This document shows positions 52,266-61,105 of a stretch of 64,000 bases of DNA, in pieces. The stretch spans positions 4,960,001 through 5,024,000 of the forward strand of contig NZ_CP080647.1 in assembly GCF_019599145.1 (NCBI RefSeq), in the 5' to 3' direction. The notes beneath the pieces are model-generated. The model made no database searches and had not been told where the DNA came from. It was given only the letters and a program-made list of their open reading frames with translations. A program made the position numbers and the translations under genes. How positions within the stretch are numbered: the first letter of the stretch is position 1; the number at the start of each line of letters is the position of its first letter. The DNA comes from Streptomyces akebiae (GTDB taxonomy: Bacteria > Actinomycetota > Actinomycetes > Streptomycetales > Streptomycetaceae).

Positions 52266-53291
52266 CTACACGAACCGCTCCCTCAGCTCATGGACCACTC
52301 CGAACGCCGCGGCCGTCAGCGGCACCGCCAGCAGCATGCCGAGAACCCCGGCCACCGACGCCCCCGCCGTGATCGCGACCATCACCACCGCCGGATGCAT
52401 CTGCACGGTGCGGCTCTGGATGGCCGGCATCAGCACATGCCCCTCCAGCACCTGCACGGCCAGCACGATCCCCAGCGTCCACATCGCGATCACCGCCCCC
52501 CGGTCCGCGAGCGCGACCAGCACGGCCACCGCTCCCGAGACGAACGCGCCGAGATACGGCAGGTACGCCCCCACGAACACGAGCGCTCCGAGGCCGACCG
52601 CCCCCGGTACGTCCAGGATCAGCAGCCCGACCGTGATGCAGACGGCGTCGATGAGGGCGATGAGCGTGGTCCCGCGCATGAACCCCTCGACCGCCCCGTA
52701 GGCCCGCCGGGCGATCGCCTCGACGATGTCCGCACCCGCACGCGGTGACAACGCCCGCACCGTGTGCACGGCCCGATGCGAGTCCCGCAGGAAGAAGAAG
52801 ACGAGGAACAACGCGAGCACGGCCATGGCGATGGCCTCCCCGACGACGCTCACCCCGCTGATGACGTTGGACGCCGCCGTCCCCCCGAACCGGCTGAGCA
52901 ACTCCTTCGCGTTGACGGCCAGATCGTCGAGTGAGGTCCCCGCCGCCCCGAAGTGCGAGGTGAGATCCTGGGCCGCGTCCCGCAACGACGCGATGATCTG
53001 GTCCCCCGTCTCGACGAGCGCCGCGACCACGATGTACACGGCCCCACCGACGACCGCGACCACGGCCACGCAGGTGACCCCCGCCGCCACCGACCGGTTC
53101 ACCCGCGCCTTGACCAGCCTCCGGTGCAACGGCCCGAGCAGAGCGGTCCCCAACAGCGCGAGCAGCACCGGCGTCACCGCCGTCCGGAACTCCACGCACA
53201 GCCGCACTCCGACGTACACGACCCCGGCCACCAGCAGGACGACGGCACACCACGCGGCCACACGCCGCACGGGTTCCGGGAGCAACTGCAC
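52266..53291 (-). CDS. AI-2E (TqsA/YdiK) family membrane exporter
   Basis: 341 residues from GTG 53291. Seven to eight hydrophobic helices are seen, including RVAAWCAVVLLVAGVVYVGV, TPVLLALLGTALLGPLHRRL, VAVVGGAVYIVVAALVETGD, AIAMAVLALFLVFFFLRDS and GLGALVFVGAYLPYLGAFVS. The family-typical soluble region between helices 3 and 4 (SLRDAAQDLTSHFGAAGTSL) and the conserved GAYLPYLGAFVSGAVAVLVA, plus VLEGHVLMPAIQSRTVQMHP, identify the AI-2E transporter fold. Substrates range from AI-2 to Na+/H+ exchange in relatives; not assignable here. Confidence 0.93.
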   Translation of the reverse strand: MQLLPEPVRRVAAWCAVVLLVAGVVYVGVRLCVEFRTAVTPVLLALLGTALLGPLHRRLVKARVNRSVAAGVTCVAVVAVVGGAVYIVVAALVETGDQIIASLRDAAQDLTSHFGAAGTSLDDLAVNAKELLSRFGGTAASNVISGVSVVGEAIAMAVLALFLVFFFLRDSHRAVHTVRALSPRAGADIVEAIARRAYGAVEGFMRGTTLIALIDAVCITVGLLILDVPGAVGLGALVFVGAYLPYLGAFVSGAVAVLVALADRGAVIAMWTLGIVLAVQVLEGHVLMPAIQSRTVQMHPAVVMVAITAGASVAGVLGMLLAVPLTAAAFGVVHELRERFV

Positions 53292-53491
53292 ACCCCCAGG
53301 GCACCACGCCCCACGGCGGGTGTCGTCGGATGAGGCCCCGCCCGGGTGACAGGGCCCCGAACCGGCCCTCTCTCATCGAGCCACCTCGGCAGGCCGAGGC
53401 GCCCAGCCCACCGAACCGCCGACCACTCAGCCCACCGGACCGCCGGACCGAATCGGCCACCCAGCCCACCGGGTCCCCTGCCGCCAACCGA

Positions 53492-54991
53492 TCAAAGCCG
53501 CTCGTAGACGATCACCCGTCGCCCGCGCACCGACTCGTCCGCCACCACGGTGAAGTGCTCCTCCAGCACAGCGGCCTTCATCCGGTCCCGTCCCCCCGAC
53601 GGCGGCCGGGCGACCCCGGGCGCGTCGGTGACCAGCAGGATCCGTCGCTGCGCCAGCATCGCGGTCCGTATCCGGGCCGGGTCCGCCTCCACGCCCTTGA
53701 GCGTCCCGGACGTCACGGGGCTCCGGGCCAGCGCGATGTCCCGCAGGCCCGCGAAGTCGTCGGGGGAGACGAGCGCGGTGTCGCGCCGCGCGGACGGGGC
53801 GAAGAGGACCGCGTCGCCGGGCTGCTTCAGGTGCCGTACGTTCACGGCCGTCGCCAGGACGTCGTCGACCCGGCTGGCGGGAGAGCGCTTGGCCAGCGAA
53901 TGCGGCAACAGCGCCACCATCGCGACGCCGACCAGCACCGGGACGAGCCAGGAAGCCGTTCGGGGGTACCCCGGCCGGACGGCCCGTACCGCCGCGCTCA
54001 GGGCCACCCCGATCAGCATCCCCAGACCCAGCATGCTGAACAGGACGTAGCGATCCAGGAACAGGGGGCGGATCAGGCACAGGCCGAGCAGGCCCAGTTG
54101 CGGCACCGCCAGCAGCGGCAGCGCGACGGCCGCCACCGACAGCCGCCCCACCCGGGGCCGGTCCAGCAGCGCCCCCAGGCCGCCGATCGTCAGCAGGACC
54201 GCGGGGCCGATCAGCATGTGCCAGGTCAGCGGCGGTATCCAGGACACCTGCTCGGCCTGGCTCCGGCTGAACAGGATCAGCGGCAGGACACCCGCCACGG
54301 CGGCCGCCGAGGCCGCCGCCCAGCGCGCCCAGGTCGCGCGCGGCACCCGCGTCCACACCAGGGTCGCCGCATGCGCGGGCACGATCAGCAAGGACAGCCA
54401 GTTCAGCAGCCCGCACGCCAGGATCACGCCCCCGTACGCCACCCAGCGCGCCCCCGAGCCGCCCCGCCCGCGCTGGAGCGCCGTCACCAGCAGCAGCGTC
54501 GAGAGTCCCGCGCCGGCCGCCGTCAGCGCGTACGGGCGGCCCTCCTGGAGGTGGAACTGCACGGCGGGCAGCAGTCCGAACACCAGTCCGCCGCCGAGGC
54601 CGGCGCAGACCCCGGCCAGCCGACGGCCGATGACCGTGACGCAGGCCGCGGCCGCCGCCATGGCCAGCACCGAGGGCAGCCGCAGGGTCGTCGTGTTCGG
54701 TCCGAAGCAGGTGAAGAGACCGTGCATCAGCAGGTAATAGGCCCCGTGCACGACGTCGACCTGCCCCAGCATGTGCCAGATGTCGGCGGTCGACCGCCGC
54801 GCCACCTGCCAGGTCGCGGCCTCGTCCCGCCACACGCTGTGCTGCCGGGACAGCCCCCACAGACCGAGCGCGAGCGTCCACAGCACCGGAGCCGACCAGA
54901 CCGGCAGCCGCCGCACCGCCGCCGCGGCCGCCGAACGGGCCTCCGTGACGGTCGCGCACCCTCTCAGGAACGACAGCGCCGGCGCGCTCAA
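53492..54991 (-). CDS. GT-C (family 39-like) membrane glycosyltransferase
   Basis: 499 residues with a TTG start at 54991; other starts are not evident, so the N-terminus is uncertain. A first helix is followed by the acidic loop HSVWRDEAATWQVARRS, the conserved extracellular motif of GT-C enzymes (D-E). About eleven further helices are visible, including LRLPSVLAMAAAAACVTVIG, FLDRYVLFSMLGLGMLIGVA and WLVPVLVGVAMVALLPHSLA. The C-terminal ~130 residues are soluble and outside (RSPASRVDDVLATAVNVRHL, RRVIVYERL). Such enzymes use polyprenyl-phosphate sugars; the acceptor is unknown. Confidence 0.88.
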   Translation of the reverse strand: MSAPALSFLRGCATVTEARSAAAAAVRRLPVWSAPVLWTLALGLWGLSRQHSVWRDEAATWQVARRSTADIWHMLGQVDVVHGAYYLLMHGLFTCFGPNTTTLRLPSVLAMAAAAACVTVIGRRLAGVCAGLGGGLVFGLLPAVQFHLQEGRPYALTAAGAGLSTLLLVTALQRGRGGSGARWVAYGGVILACGLLNWLSLLIVPAHAATLVWTRVPRATWARWAAASAAAVAGVLPLILFSRSQAEQVSWIPPLTWHMLIGPAVLLTIGGLGALLDRPRVGRLSVAAVALPLLAVPQLGLLGLCLIRPLFLDRYVLFSMLGLGMLIGVALSAAVRAVRPGYPRTASWLVPVLVGVAMVALLPHSLAKRSPASRVDDVLATAVNVRHLKQPGDAVLFAPSARRDTALVSPDDFAGLRDIALARSPVTSGTLKGVEADPARIRTAMLAQRRILLVTDAPGVARPPSGGRDRMKAAVLEEHFTVVADESVRGRRVIVYERL

Positions 54992-55338
54992 GTGATCGGG
55001 GAAGCGCCGGACGGACGTCGGGATCCATCGTCGTGGTACGGCCTGCGCATGGTGTCTCTCCCCGTTTCCCTGCCTGAGCGGCGGGGGAGCGGGCAGGACT
55101 GAACCCGCCCCGGCCGATGGCCGAGGCGGGATCCGAGTGGTGCGCTCTCCCCCGTGAGCGCCACCCGCTCCGGAGGTCAGCCGAAGGGGTGGGCACGCCA
55201 GAACCTACGCGGCGGAGACGGTGCTTATCCAGACGTCGACCGGGTGTGCATGATCACCCGAGGCCCAGTGAACCCGGACGACTCCCGGTGGCCCGATCAG
55301 CGAGGAAGAGCCCCATTTGCCCAGCGGTACGCCCCGCT
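54992..55338. other. Intergenic region, one hairpin
   Basis: 347 bp between the GT39-like gene and pirin (both minus). A hairpin CCCGCCCCGGCC / GGCCGAGGCGGG (55104-55115 and 55119-55130) has one mismatch and a GAT loop. No coding frame with third-position bias was found. Confidence 0.4.
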
Positions 55339-56310
55339 CTACAGCCCCTCGGGGGTCATCCCGTGGACCGCCGGGATGGTCCCCAGCCGGCCCTTCTGGA
55401 AGTCCTCGAACGCCTGCTGGAGTTCGTCGCGGGTGTTCATGACGAACGGGCCGTAGTGGGCCATCGGCTCACGGATGGGCTGTCCGCCGAGGAGCACGAT
55501 CTCCAGGTCGGGCGCGTGGGAGTCCTGCTGCTCGTCCGCGCGGAAGGTGAGCGAGGAGCCCGCGCCGAAGACGGCCGTCTGACCGATGTGGATCGGCCGC
55601 CGGTCCGCACCGACGGTGCCACGCCCGGCGAGGACGTAGGCGAGGGCGTTGAAGTCCTCACGCCACGGCAGGGTGATCTCCGCGCCCGGCGCGACGGTCG
55701 CGTGGAGCAGGGTGATCGGGGTGTGGGTGATGCCCGGCCCCTGGTGACCGTCCAGCTCACCGGCGATGACGCGGAGGAGGGCGCCGCCGTCGGCGGAGGT
55801 GAGCAGTTGGACCTGACCACCGCGGATGTCCTGGTACTTGGGGGCCATCATCTTGTCCCGGGCCGGGAGGTTCACCCACAGCTGGATGCCGTGGAACAGG
55901 CCGCCGGACATGACGAGGGACTCCGGCGGCGCCTCGATGTGGAGGAGGCCGGAGCCGGCCGTCATCCACTGGGTGTCACCGTTGGTGATGGTCCCGCCGC
56001 CGCCGTGGCTGTCCTGGTGGTCGAAGATCCCGTCGATGATGTAGGTGACGGTCTCGAAGCCCCGGTGGGGGTGCCAGGGGGTGCCCTTGGGCTCTCCCGG
56101 CGCGTAGTCCACCTCGCCCATCTGGTCCATCATGATGAACGGGTCGAGGTGTTGGTAGTTGATCCCGGCGAACGCACGGCGGACCGGGAAGCCCTCGCCC
56201 TCAAAACCACTGGGCGCGGTCGTCACGGCGAGCACCGGACGGGCCACCGCGTCGGTCGGCGCGGCGACACGGGGCAGGATCAGCGGGTTCTCGACGGTCA
56301 CTGCGGGCAT
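55339..56310 (-). CDS. Pirin-family protein
   Basis: 323 residues from ATG 56310, with AGGAGGTACC upstream. Pirin motifs: FPVRRAFAGINYQHLDPFIM, GEPKGTPWHPHRGFETVTYI, FDHQDSHGGGGTITNGDTQW, MTAGSGLLHIEAPPESLVMS (metal-ligand His and Glu) and GIQLWVNLPARDKMMAPKYQ. The C-terminal cupin starts ~180 (VRIAGELDG-type strands; LLHATVAPGAEITLPWREDF). Pirins act as quercetinases or redox-sensitive co-regulators. The promoter region carries a near-palindrome with TTGACTATTGAA, suggesting control by a MarR- or HxlR-like regulator, not seen nearby. Confidence 0.94.
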   Translation of the reverse strand: MPAVTVENPLILPRVAAPTDAVARPVLAVTTAPSGFEGEGFPVRRAFAGINYQHLDPFIMMDQMGEVDYAPGEPKGTPWHPHRGFETVTYIIDGIFDHQDSHGGGGTITNGDTQWMTAGSGLLHIEAPPESLVMSGGLFHGIQLWVNLPARDKMMAPKYQDIRGGQVQLLTSADGGALLRVIAGELDGHQGPGITHTPITLLHATVAPGAEITLPWREDFNALAYVLAGRGTVGADRRPIHIGQTAVFGAGSSLTFRADEQQDSHAPDLEIVLLGGQPIREPMAHYGPFVMNTRDELQQAFEDFQKGRLGTIPAVHGMTPEGL

Positions 56311-56334
56311 GTCGGTACCTCCTTGTGCGCTCAG

Positions 56335-56354
56335 TTTAGTTGACTATTGAACTT
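56335..56354. promoter_or_regulatory. Candidate operator upstream of pirin
   Basis: TTTAGTTGACTATTGAACTT is a near-palindrome with TAGT-TG-ACTA at the centre left and AGTT...AACT outer arms, 25-44 bp upstream of the pirin start. A/T-rich palindromes in this place are usual for MarR/HxlR-type control. Regulator unknown. Confidence 0.4.
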
Positions 56355-56521
56355 CCTGCCAGGCCCAACAGCACGCGGACCCCTCACATTCCCGCGCGAC
56401 CCCGGACAGCAGAACGCCGCTGGCCCCAGCGGACCAACGGCGAGGAGGCGATCCCGGTCACCGGCGAACAGTAGGGGACCCACAAGACCGGAAGAAACGA
56501 TTCAGCGGGCGCAGCCCACCA

Positions 56522-56552
56522 GGGGCGCGAGGAACTGCGCGAAGAACCCCCA
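56522..56552. repeat. Dispersed Streptomyces repeat, copy 2
   Basis: GGGGCGCGAGGAACTGCGCG followed by AAGAACCCCCAC. It matches copy 1 at 21481-21511 with few changes. It sits between the pirin promoter and the SseB gene stop, followed by four GGAACCC units at 56605-56632. Confidence 0.7.
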
Positions 56553-56604
56553 CAGCCCCACACCCCGCAACGAACCGCAACCAACCGCCCCGAACCCGGA
56601 AGCC

Positions 56605-56632
56605 GGAACCCGGAACCCGGAACCCGGAACCG
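56605..56632. repeat. 7-bp tandem repeat GGAACCC
   Basis: The 7-mer GGAACCC is repeated four times (56605-56632), following two related degenerate copies at 56592-56604. It lies 16 bp beyond the stop of the SseB-like gene. Confidence 0.85.
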
Positions 56633-56647
56633 GCCCGATCAGCGGAG

Positions 56648-57142
56648 CTACCCGTACATCCGCCGCATGGCGAACTCCACCATCTGCTCCACGGCCTTCG
56701 CGTCGAACACCATCCGGTGCTCCCCCTCCATGTCGAGGACGAAGCCGTACCCGGTCGGCAGCAGATCGATCACCTCCGCTCCGGTGATCACGAAGTACTT
56801 GGACTCCTTGCCGGCGTACCGGCGAAGCTCCTTGAGCGAGGTGAACATCGGGATCACGGGCTGCTGGGTGTTGTGCAGCGCCAGGAACCCGGGGTTGTCG
56901 CCGCGCGGGCAGTACACCTTGGACGTCGCGAAGACCTGCTGGAAGTCCTCCGCCGCCATCTGCCCGGTGGTGAAGGCCCGGACCGCGTCCGCGAGGGAGG
57001 GTGGGGACGGCTCCGGGTACAGGGGTGGCTGCTGCCCGTAACCGCCCCCCATCTGGCCGCCGGGCATCTGCCCGGGCATCTGCTGCTGCGGCGGCGGGGC
57101 GTACTGCTGCTGGGGGCCGGCGCTCTGGTCGTAGCCGTACAT
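56648..57142 (-). CDS. SseB-family protein with Gln/Pro-rich N-terminus
   Basis: 164 residues from ATG 57142. Residues 1-~48 are a Gln/Pro/Gly/Met low-complexity segment (QQQYAPPPQQQMPGQMPGGQ). The SseB N-terminal-type domain follows: SLADAVRAFTTGQMAAEDFQ, QVFATSKVYCPRGDNPGFLA, LHNTQQPVIPMFTSLKELRR, YFVITGAEVIDLLPTGYGFV and LDMEGEHRMVFDAKAVEQMV. Similar proteins are frequent next to secretion and signalling genes in actinomycetes, but the role is unknown. Divergent from the acyl-CoA dehydrogenase gene. Confidence 0.9.
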   Translation of the reverse strand: MYGYDQSAGPQQQYAPPPQQQMPGQMPGGQMGGGYGQQPPLYPEPSPPSLADAVRAFTTGQMAAEDFQQVFATSKVYCPRGDNPGFLALHNTQQPVIPMFTSLKELRRYAGKESKYFVITGAEVIDLLPTGYGFVLDMEGEHRMVFDAKAVEQMVEFAMRRMYG

Positions 57143-57192
57143 GCGGCAAAGCGTAACGAGTCACAGATGACCCGATCGGGGTTGCTTCTTAT

Positions 57193-57235
57193 TACTGATG
57201 GGTAGCATCATCGACACACAAGCTACTAGTTGGTA
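57193..57235. promoter_or_regulatory. Two TAC-N6-GTA operator candidates
   Basis: TACTGATGGGTA (57193-57204) and TACTAGTTGGTA (57224-57235) share TAC-N6-GTA and are spaced 31 bp, about three turns. They lie between the SseB gene and the acyl-CoA dehydrogenase start (57292). TetR-type regulators of fatty-acid and lipid genes bind such palindromes. Assignment is inference. Confidence 0.5.
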
Positions 57236-57291
57236 CGTGAACCGGTGCGAGGATCCTGTGCCTCGCCGATCCCTCTTACGGAGCCGTCGCC

Positions 57292-59118
57292 ATGGGGCAC
57301 TACAAGTCGAATCTCCGCGACATCGAGTTCAACCTCTTCGAGGTCCTCGGGCGCGACAAGCTGTACGGCACCGGCCCGTTCGCGGAGATGGACACGGACA
57401 CCGCGAAGAGCATCCTGGAGGAGCTGGCCCGCCTCGCGGAGAACGAGCTGGCGGAGTCCTTCACGGACGCCGACCGCAACCCGCCGGTCTTCGACCCGGA
57501 GACGAACACCGCTCCGGTACCGGCCTCCTTCAAGAAGAGCTACAAGGCCTTCATGGACTCCGAGTACTGGCGTCTGGGCCTGCCCGAGGAGATCGGCGGC
57601 ACCACCGCCCCGCGCTCCCTGATCTGGTCGTACGCAGAGCTGCTGCTCGGCGCGAACCCGGCCGTGTGGATGTACGCCTCCGGCCCGGCGTTCGCCGGCA
57701 TCCTCTACGACGAGGGCAACGACGTCCAGAAGAAGATCGCCCAGATCGCGGTGGACCGGACCTGGGGCTCCACCATGGTCCTCACCGAGCCGGACGCGGG
57801 CTCGGACGTCGGCGCCGGGCGCACCAAGGCGGTCCAGCAGGAGGACGGCTCCTGGCACATCGAGGGTGTGAAGCGCTTCATCACCTCCGGTGAGCACGAC
57901 ATGGAGGAGAACATCCTCCACTACGTCCTCGCCCGCCCCGAGGGCCACGGCCCCGGCACCAAGGGCCTGTCCCTCTTCCTCGTCCCGAAGTACCTCTTCG
58001 ACTTCGAGACCGGCGAGCTGGGCGAGCGCAACGGCGTCTACGCCACCAACGTCGAGCACAAGATGGGCCTGAAGGCCTCCAACACCTGCGAGATGACCTT
58101 CGGCGACCGCCACCCGGCCAAGGGCTGGCTGATCGGCGACAAGCACGACGGCATCCGCCAGATGTTCCGCATCATCGAGTTCGCCCGCATGATGGTCGGC
58201 ACGAAGGCGATCTCCACGCTGTCCACGGGCTACCTCAACGCCCTGGAGTACGCCAAGGAGCGCGTCCAGGGCCCCGACCTGGCGAACTTCATGGACAAGA
58301 CCGCCCCCAAGGTCACCATCACGCACCACCCCGACGTCCGCCGCTCGCTGATGACGCAGAAGGCGTACGCGGAGGGCATGCGCGCCCTCGTCCTCTACAC
58401 GGCCTCCATCCAGGACGAGATCCAGGTCAAGGAGGCGGCGGGCGAGGACATCTCCTCCCTGGAGGCCCTGAACGACCTGCTCCTGCCCATCGTCAAGGGC
58501 TACGGCTCCGAGAAGGGCTACGAGCAGCTCGCCCAGTCCCTGCAGACCTTCGGCGGCTCCGGGTTCCTCCAGGAGTACCCGATCGAGCAGTACATCCGCG
58601 ACGCCAAGATCGACACCCTCTACGAGGGCACCACCGCGATCCAGGGCCAGGACTTCTTCTTCCGGAAGATCGTCCGCAACCAGGGCGCCGCGCTGAACAG
58701 CCTCGCCGAGGAGATCAAGAAGTTCCTGGCCCTCGGGGAGGGCGGCGAGCAGCTGGAGGGCGCCCGCGAGCACCTCGCCAAGGCCGCCGTCGAGCTGGAG
58801 GCCATCGTCGGCCTCCTCCTCACCGACCTCGCCGCCACCGAGCAGGACGTCAAGAACATCTACAAGGTGGGCCTCAACACCACCCGCCTGCTGATGGCCT
58901 CCGGTGACGTCGTCGTCGGCTACCTGCTCCTCAAGGGTGCCGCCGTCGCCGCCGAGAAGCTCCAGAACGCCTCCGCCAAGGACAAGGCGTTCTACACCGG
59001 CAAGATCGCGGCGGCGAAGTTCTTCGCGGCCAACGTCCTCCCGGGCGTCACCCTCGCCCGCAAGATCTCCGAGGGCGTCGACCTGGACCTGATGGAGCTG
59101 GACGAGGCGGCGTTCTAG
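57292..59118 (+). CDS. Acyl-CoA dehydrogenase (FadE5-like, long form)
   Basis: 608 residues from ATG 57292, with GGAG upstream. FAD-binding motif [60 protein letters not shown] and the C-terminal [20 protein letters not shown]. The catalytic Glu sits in [14 protein letters not shown]. The ~200-residue extra C-terminal helical domain (after ~450) and the N-terminal extension match the FadE5/ACAD-10-like class with broad acyl-CoA specificity. It oxidises acyl-CoA to 2,3-enoyl-CoA in beta-oxidation. Monocistronic, with a strong terminator and candidate operators upstream. Confidence 0.95.
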   Translation: MGHYKSNLRDIEFNLFEVLGRDKLYGTGPFAEMDTDTAKSILEELARLAENELAESFTDADRNPPVFDPETNTAPVPASFKKSYKAFMDSEYWRLGLPEEIGGTTAPRSLIWSYAELLLGANPAVWMYASGPAFAGILYDEGNDVQKKIAQIAVDRTWGSTMVLTEPDAGSDVGAGRTKAVQQEDGSWHIEGVKRFITSGEHDMEENILHYVLARPEGHGPGTKGLSLFLVPKYLFDFETGELGERNGVYATNVEHKMGLKASNTCEMTFGDRHPAKGWLIGDKHDGIRQMFRIIEFARMMVGTKAISTLSTGYLNALEYAKERVQGPDLANFMDKTAPKVTITHHPDVRRSLMTQKAYAEGMRALVLYTASIQDEIQVKEAAGEDISSLEALNDLLLPIVKGYGSEKGYEQLAQSLQTFGGSGFLQEYPIEQYIRDAKIDTLYEGTTAIQGQDFFFRKIVRNQGAALNSLAEEIKKFLALGEGGEQLEGAREHLAKAAVELEAIVGLLLTDLAATEQDVKNIYKVGLNTTRLLMASGDVVVGYLLLKGAAVAAEKLQNASAKDKAFYTGKIAAAKFFAANVLPGVTLARKISEGVDLDLMELDEAAF

Positions 59119-59225
59119 ACACTCCTGGACCGTCTCACCCCTGGCCGCATCCCGGCCGCACCCGGGTCGTGGCGCCGGACGGACCCTGCCCGTCCGTCCG
59201 GCGCCCCTCCTCCACACGCTCACCA

Positions 59226-59262
59226 CGAGGGCCCGCTCCCGTCCCCAGGGAGCGGGCCCTCG
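59226..59262 (+). terminator. Perfect 15-bp terminator
   Basis: CGAGGGCCCGCTCCC (59226-59240) pairs perfectly with GGGAGCGGGCCCTCG (59248-59262) around a seven-base loop, after the acyl-CoA dehydrogenase gene. Confidence 0.9.
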
Positions 59263-59283
59263 TACGTCGTTAAGGTGAACCCC

Positions 59284-60582
59284 ATGCGCACACCCCCACG
59301 CTTCGATCGCGGCCACACCGACGACCTCATGACGTTCCTGGCGAGCAGCCCGACCCCGTACCACGCGGTGGCGAGCGCCGCGGAACGGCTGGAGAAGGCA
59401 GGCTTCCGGCAGGTCTCGGAGACCGACGCGTGGGACGGCTCGCTCGGCGGCCGGTACGTGCTGCGCGGGGGCGCGATCATCGCCTGGTACGTCCCTAAGG
59501 GCGCCCACCCCCACACCGCCTTCCGCATCATCGGTGCCCACACCGACTCCCCCAATCTGCGCGTGAAGCCCCGCCCCGACAGCGGCGCCCACGGCTGGCG
59601 CCAGGTCGCCGTCGAGATCTACGGCGGCCCGCTGATGAACTCCTGGCTCGACCGCGACCTCGGCATCGCCGGCCGGCTCTCCCTGCGCGACGGCACCAGC
59701 CGCCTCGTCAACGTCGACAGACCCCTCCTACGCGTCCCCCAGCTCGCCATCCACCTCGACCGGACGGTCTCCTCCGAGGGCCTCAAGCTCGACAAGCAGC
59801 GTCACCTCCAGCCCGTCTGGGGCCTCGGCGACGACATCCGCGACGGCGACCTGATCGCCTTCCTGGAGGAGGAGGCGGGCATCCCCGCCGGCGAGGTCAC
59901 CGGCTGGGACCTGATGACCCACTCCGTCGAACCGCCCGCGTACCTGGGCCGCGACAACGAACTGCTCGCCGGTCCCCGCATGGACAACCTCCTCTCCGTG
60001 CACGCCGGTACGGCCGCACTCGCCGCCGTCGCCGGCTCGGGTGACGACCTCCCCCACATCCCCGTCCTCGCCGCCTTCGACCACGAGGAGAACGGCTCCC
60101 AGTCCGACACCGGCGCGGACGGCCCGCTGCTCGGCGGCGTGCTGGAGCGCTCGGTGTTCGCGCGCGGCGGCTCCTACGAGGACCGGGCGCGGGCCTTCGC
60201 CGGCACGGTCTGTCTGTCCTCCGACACCGGCCACGCCGTCCACCCCAACTACGCGGAGCGCCACGACCCGACGCACCACCCGCGCGCGGACGCCGGCCCG
60301 CTCCTGAAGGTCAACGTCAACAACCGCTACGCCACCGACGGTTCGGGCCGCGCCGTCTTCGCCGCCGCCTGCGAGAAGGCCGGTGTGCCGTTCCAGACGT
60401 TCGTCTCCAACAACTCCATGCCCTGCGGCACCACCATCGGCCCCATCACCGCCGCCCGGCACGGCATCCGCACCGTCGACATCGGCGTGGCCATCCTCTC
60501 GATGCACAGCGTCCGCGAGCTGTGCGGAGCGAAGGACCCCTACCTCCTGGCGAACGCCCTGTCGGCCTTCCTGGAGGGCTGA
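59284..60582 (+). CDS. M18-family aspartyl/lysyl aminopeptidase
   Basis: 432 residues from ATG 59284, chosen because AAGGTGA six bases upstream can act as ribosome site; GTG 59275 is in frame. M18 motifs: IIGAHTDSPNLRVKP (metal His/Asp), LLSVHAGTAALAAV-type helix after GPRMDNL (bridging Asp), FDHEENGSQSDTGADGPLLG (catalytic Glu pair), LSSDTGHAVHPNYAERHDPT (His) and PCGTTIGPITAARHGIRTVD, DIGVAILSMHSVRELCGAKD. Complete two-metal set. The enzyme removes N-terminal residues, usually acidic ones, in the cytoplasm. No neighbouring gene suggests a pathway. Confidence 0.96.
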   Translation: MRTPPRFDRGHTDDLMTFLASSPTPYHAVASAAERLEKAGFRQVSETDAWDGSLGGRYVLRGGAIIAWYVPKGAHPHTAFRIIGAHTDSPNLRVKPRPDSGAHGWRQVAVEIYGGPLMNSWLDRDLGIAGRLSLRDGTSRLVNVDRPLLRVPQLAIHLDRTVSSEGLKLDKQRHLQPVWGLGDDIRDGDLIAFLEEEAGIPAGEVTGWDLMTHSVEPPAYLGRDNELLAGPRMDNLLSVHAGTAALAAVAGSGDDLPHIPVLAAFDHEENGSQSDTGADGPLLGGVLERSVFARGGSYEDRARAFAGTVCLSSDTGHAVHPNYAERHDPTHHPRADAGPLLKVNVNNRYATDGSGRAVFAAACEKAGVPFQTFVSNNSMPCGTTIGPITAARHGIRTVDIGVAILSMHSVRELCGAKDPYLLANALSAFLEG

Positions 60583-60715
60583 CCCCCGGCCGTCCCCGCC
60601 CGTCCCGCCCCCAACCGCTGTTACTGACCGGCCTGTCCGGGTACCCGATGTCAACCGGTAGGACCGAACGACCGGAACGACCGGCCGACCCAACCGGACA
60701 CAGGGAGGAACACTC

Positions 60716-60952
60716 ATGGGCCTGGGCGGGTGCATCATTCTGATCGCGGTGGGGGCCATCCTCACGTTCGCCACCGACTGGGACATGCAAGGGGTCAACC
60801 TCGACCTGGTCGGCATCATCTTCATGATCGTCGGCCTCATCGGAGTCGCGACGTTCAGCAGCATCGCGAAGCGGAGGCGGGTGGTGGTGCCCCCCACGAC
60901 TCCGGTCGTCGACGAGAACGGCCAGCAGCGGGGTGGGTACCAGGGGTACTAG
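60716..60952 (+). CDS. DUF6458-like two-helix membrane protein, stop codon formed by the IS target site
   Basis: 78 residues from ATG 60716, with GGGAGGAA upstream. Two helices: GGCIILIAVGAILTFATDWD and LVGIIFMIVGLIGVATFSSI; then a basic turn (AKRRRV) and a Gly/Gln-rich tail ending QRGGYQGY. The stop TAG (60950-60952) is the last three bases of the CTAG target duplication of the adjacent IS, so the gene remains intact. Family of small actinobacterial membrane proteins; role unknown. Confidence 0.9.
   Translation: MGLGGCIILIAVGAILTFATDWDMQGVNLDLVGIIFMIVGLIGVATFSSIAKRRRVVVPPTTPVVDENGQQRGGYQGY
60949..60952. other. Target-site duplication CTAG (left copy)
   Basis: CTAG at 60949-60952 is repeated at 62520-62523, immediately outside the two ends of the IS701-type element. 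IS701-family elements make 4-bp duplications, often at CTAG. Confidence 0.88.
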
Positions 60953-61069
60953 TACTCCAGCAGTACTTCGTGGCTTGACCTGGGGAAACGTCGAGCGGTG
61001 GGAGTGTAGCGGGCGGGAAGTCGTCACGGACGGCTTCTGCCCGCACGCCCCTCGAAGGAGTGCCCCCGA
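60953..61069. repeat. Left terminal inverted repeat, 117 bp
   Basis: Identical to the reverse complement of 62403-62519, ending with GAGTGCCCCCGA. It contains the transposase promoter region. Confidence 0.95.
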
Positions 61070-61105
61070 TGGCAAGGTCGCCCCGGGCCTGGGAAGCCTC
61101 CGGTC

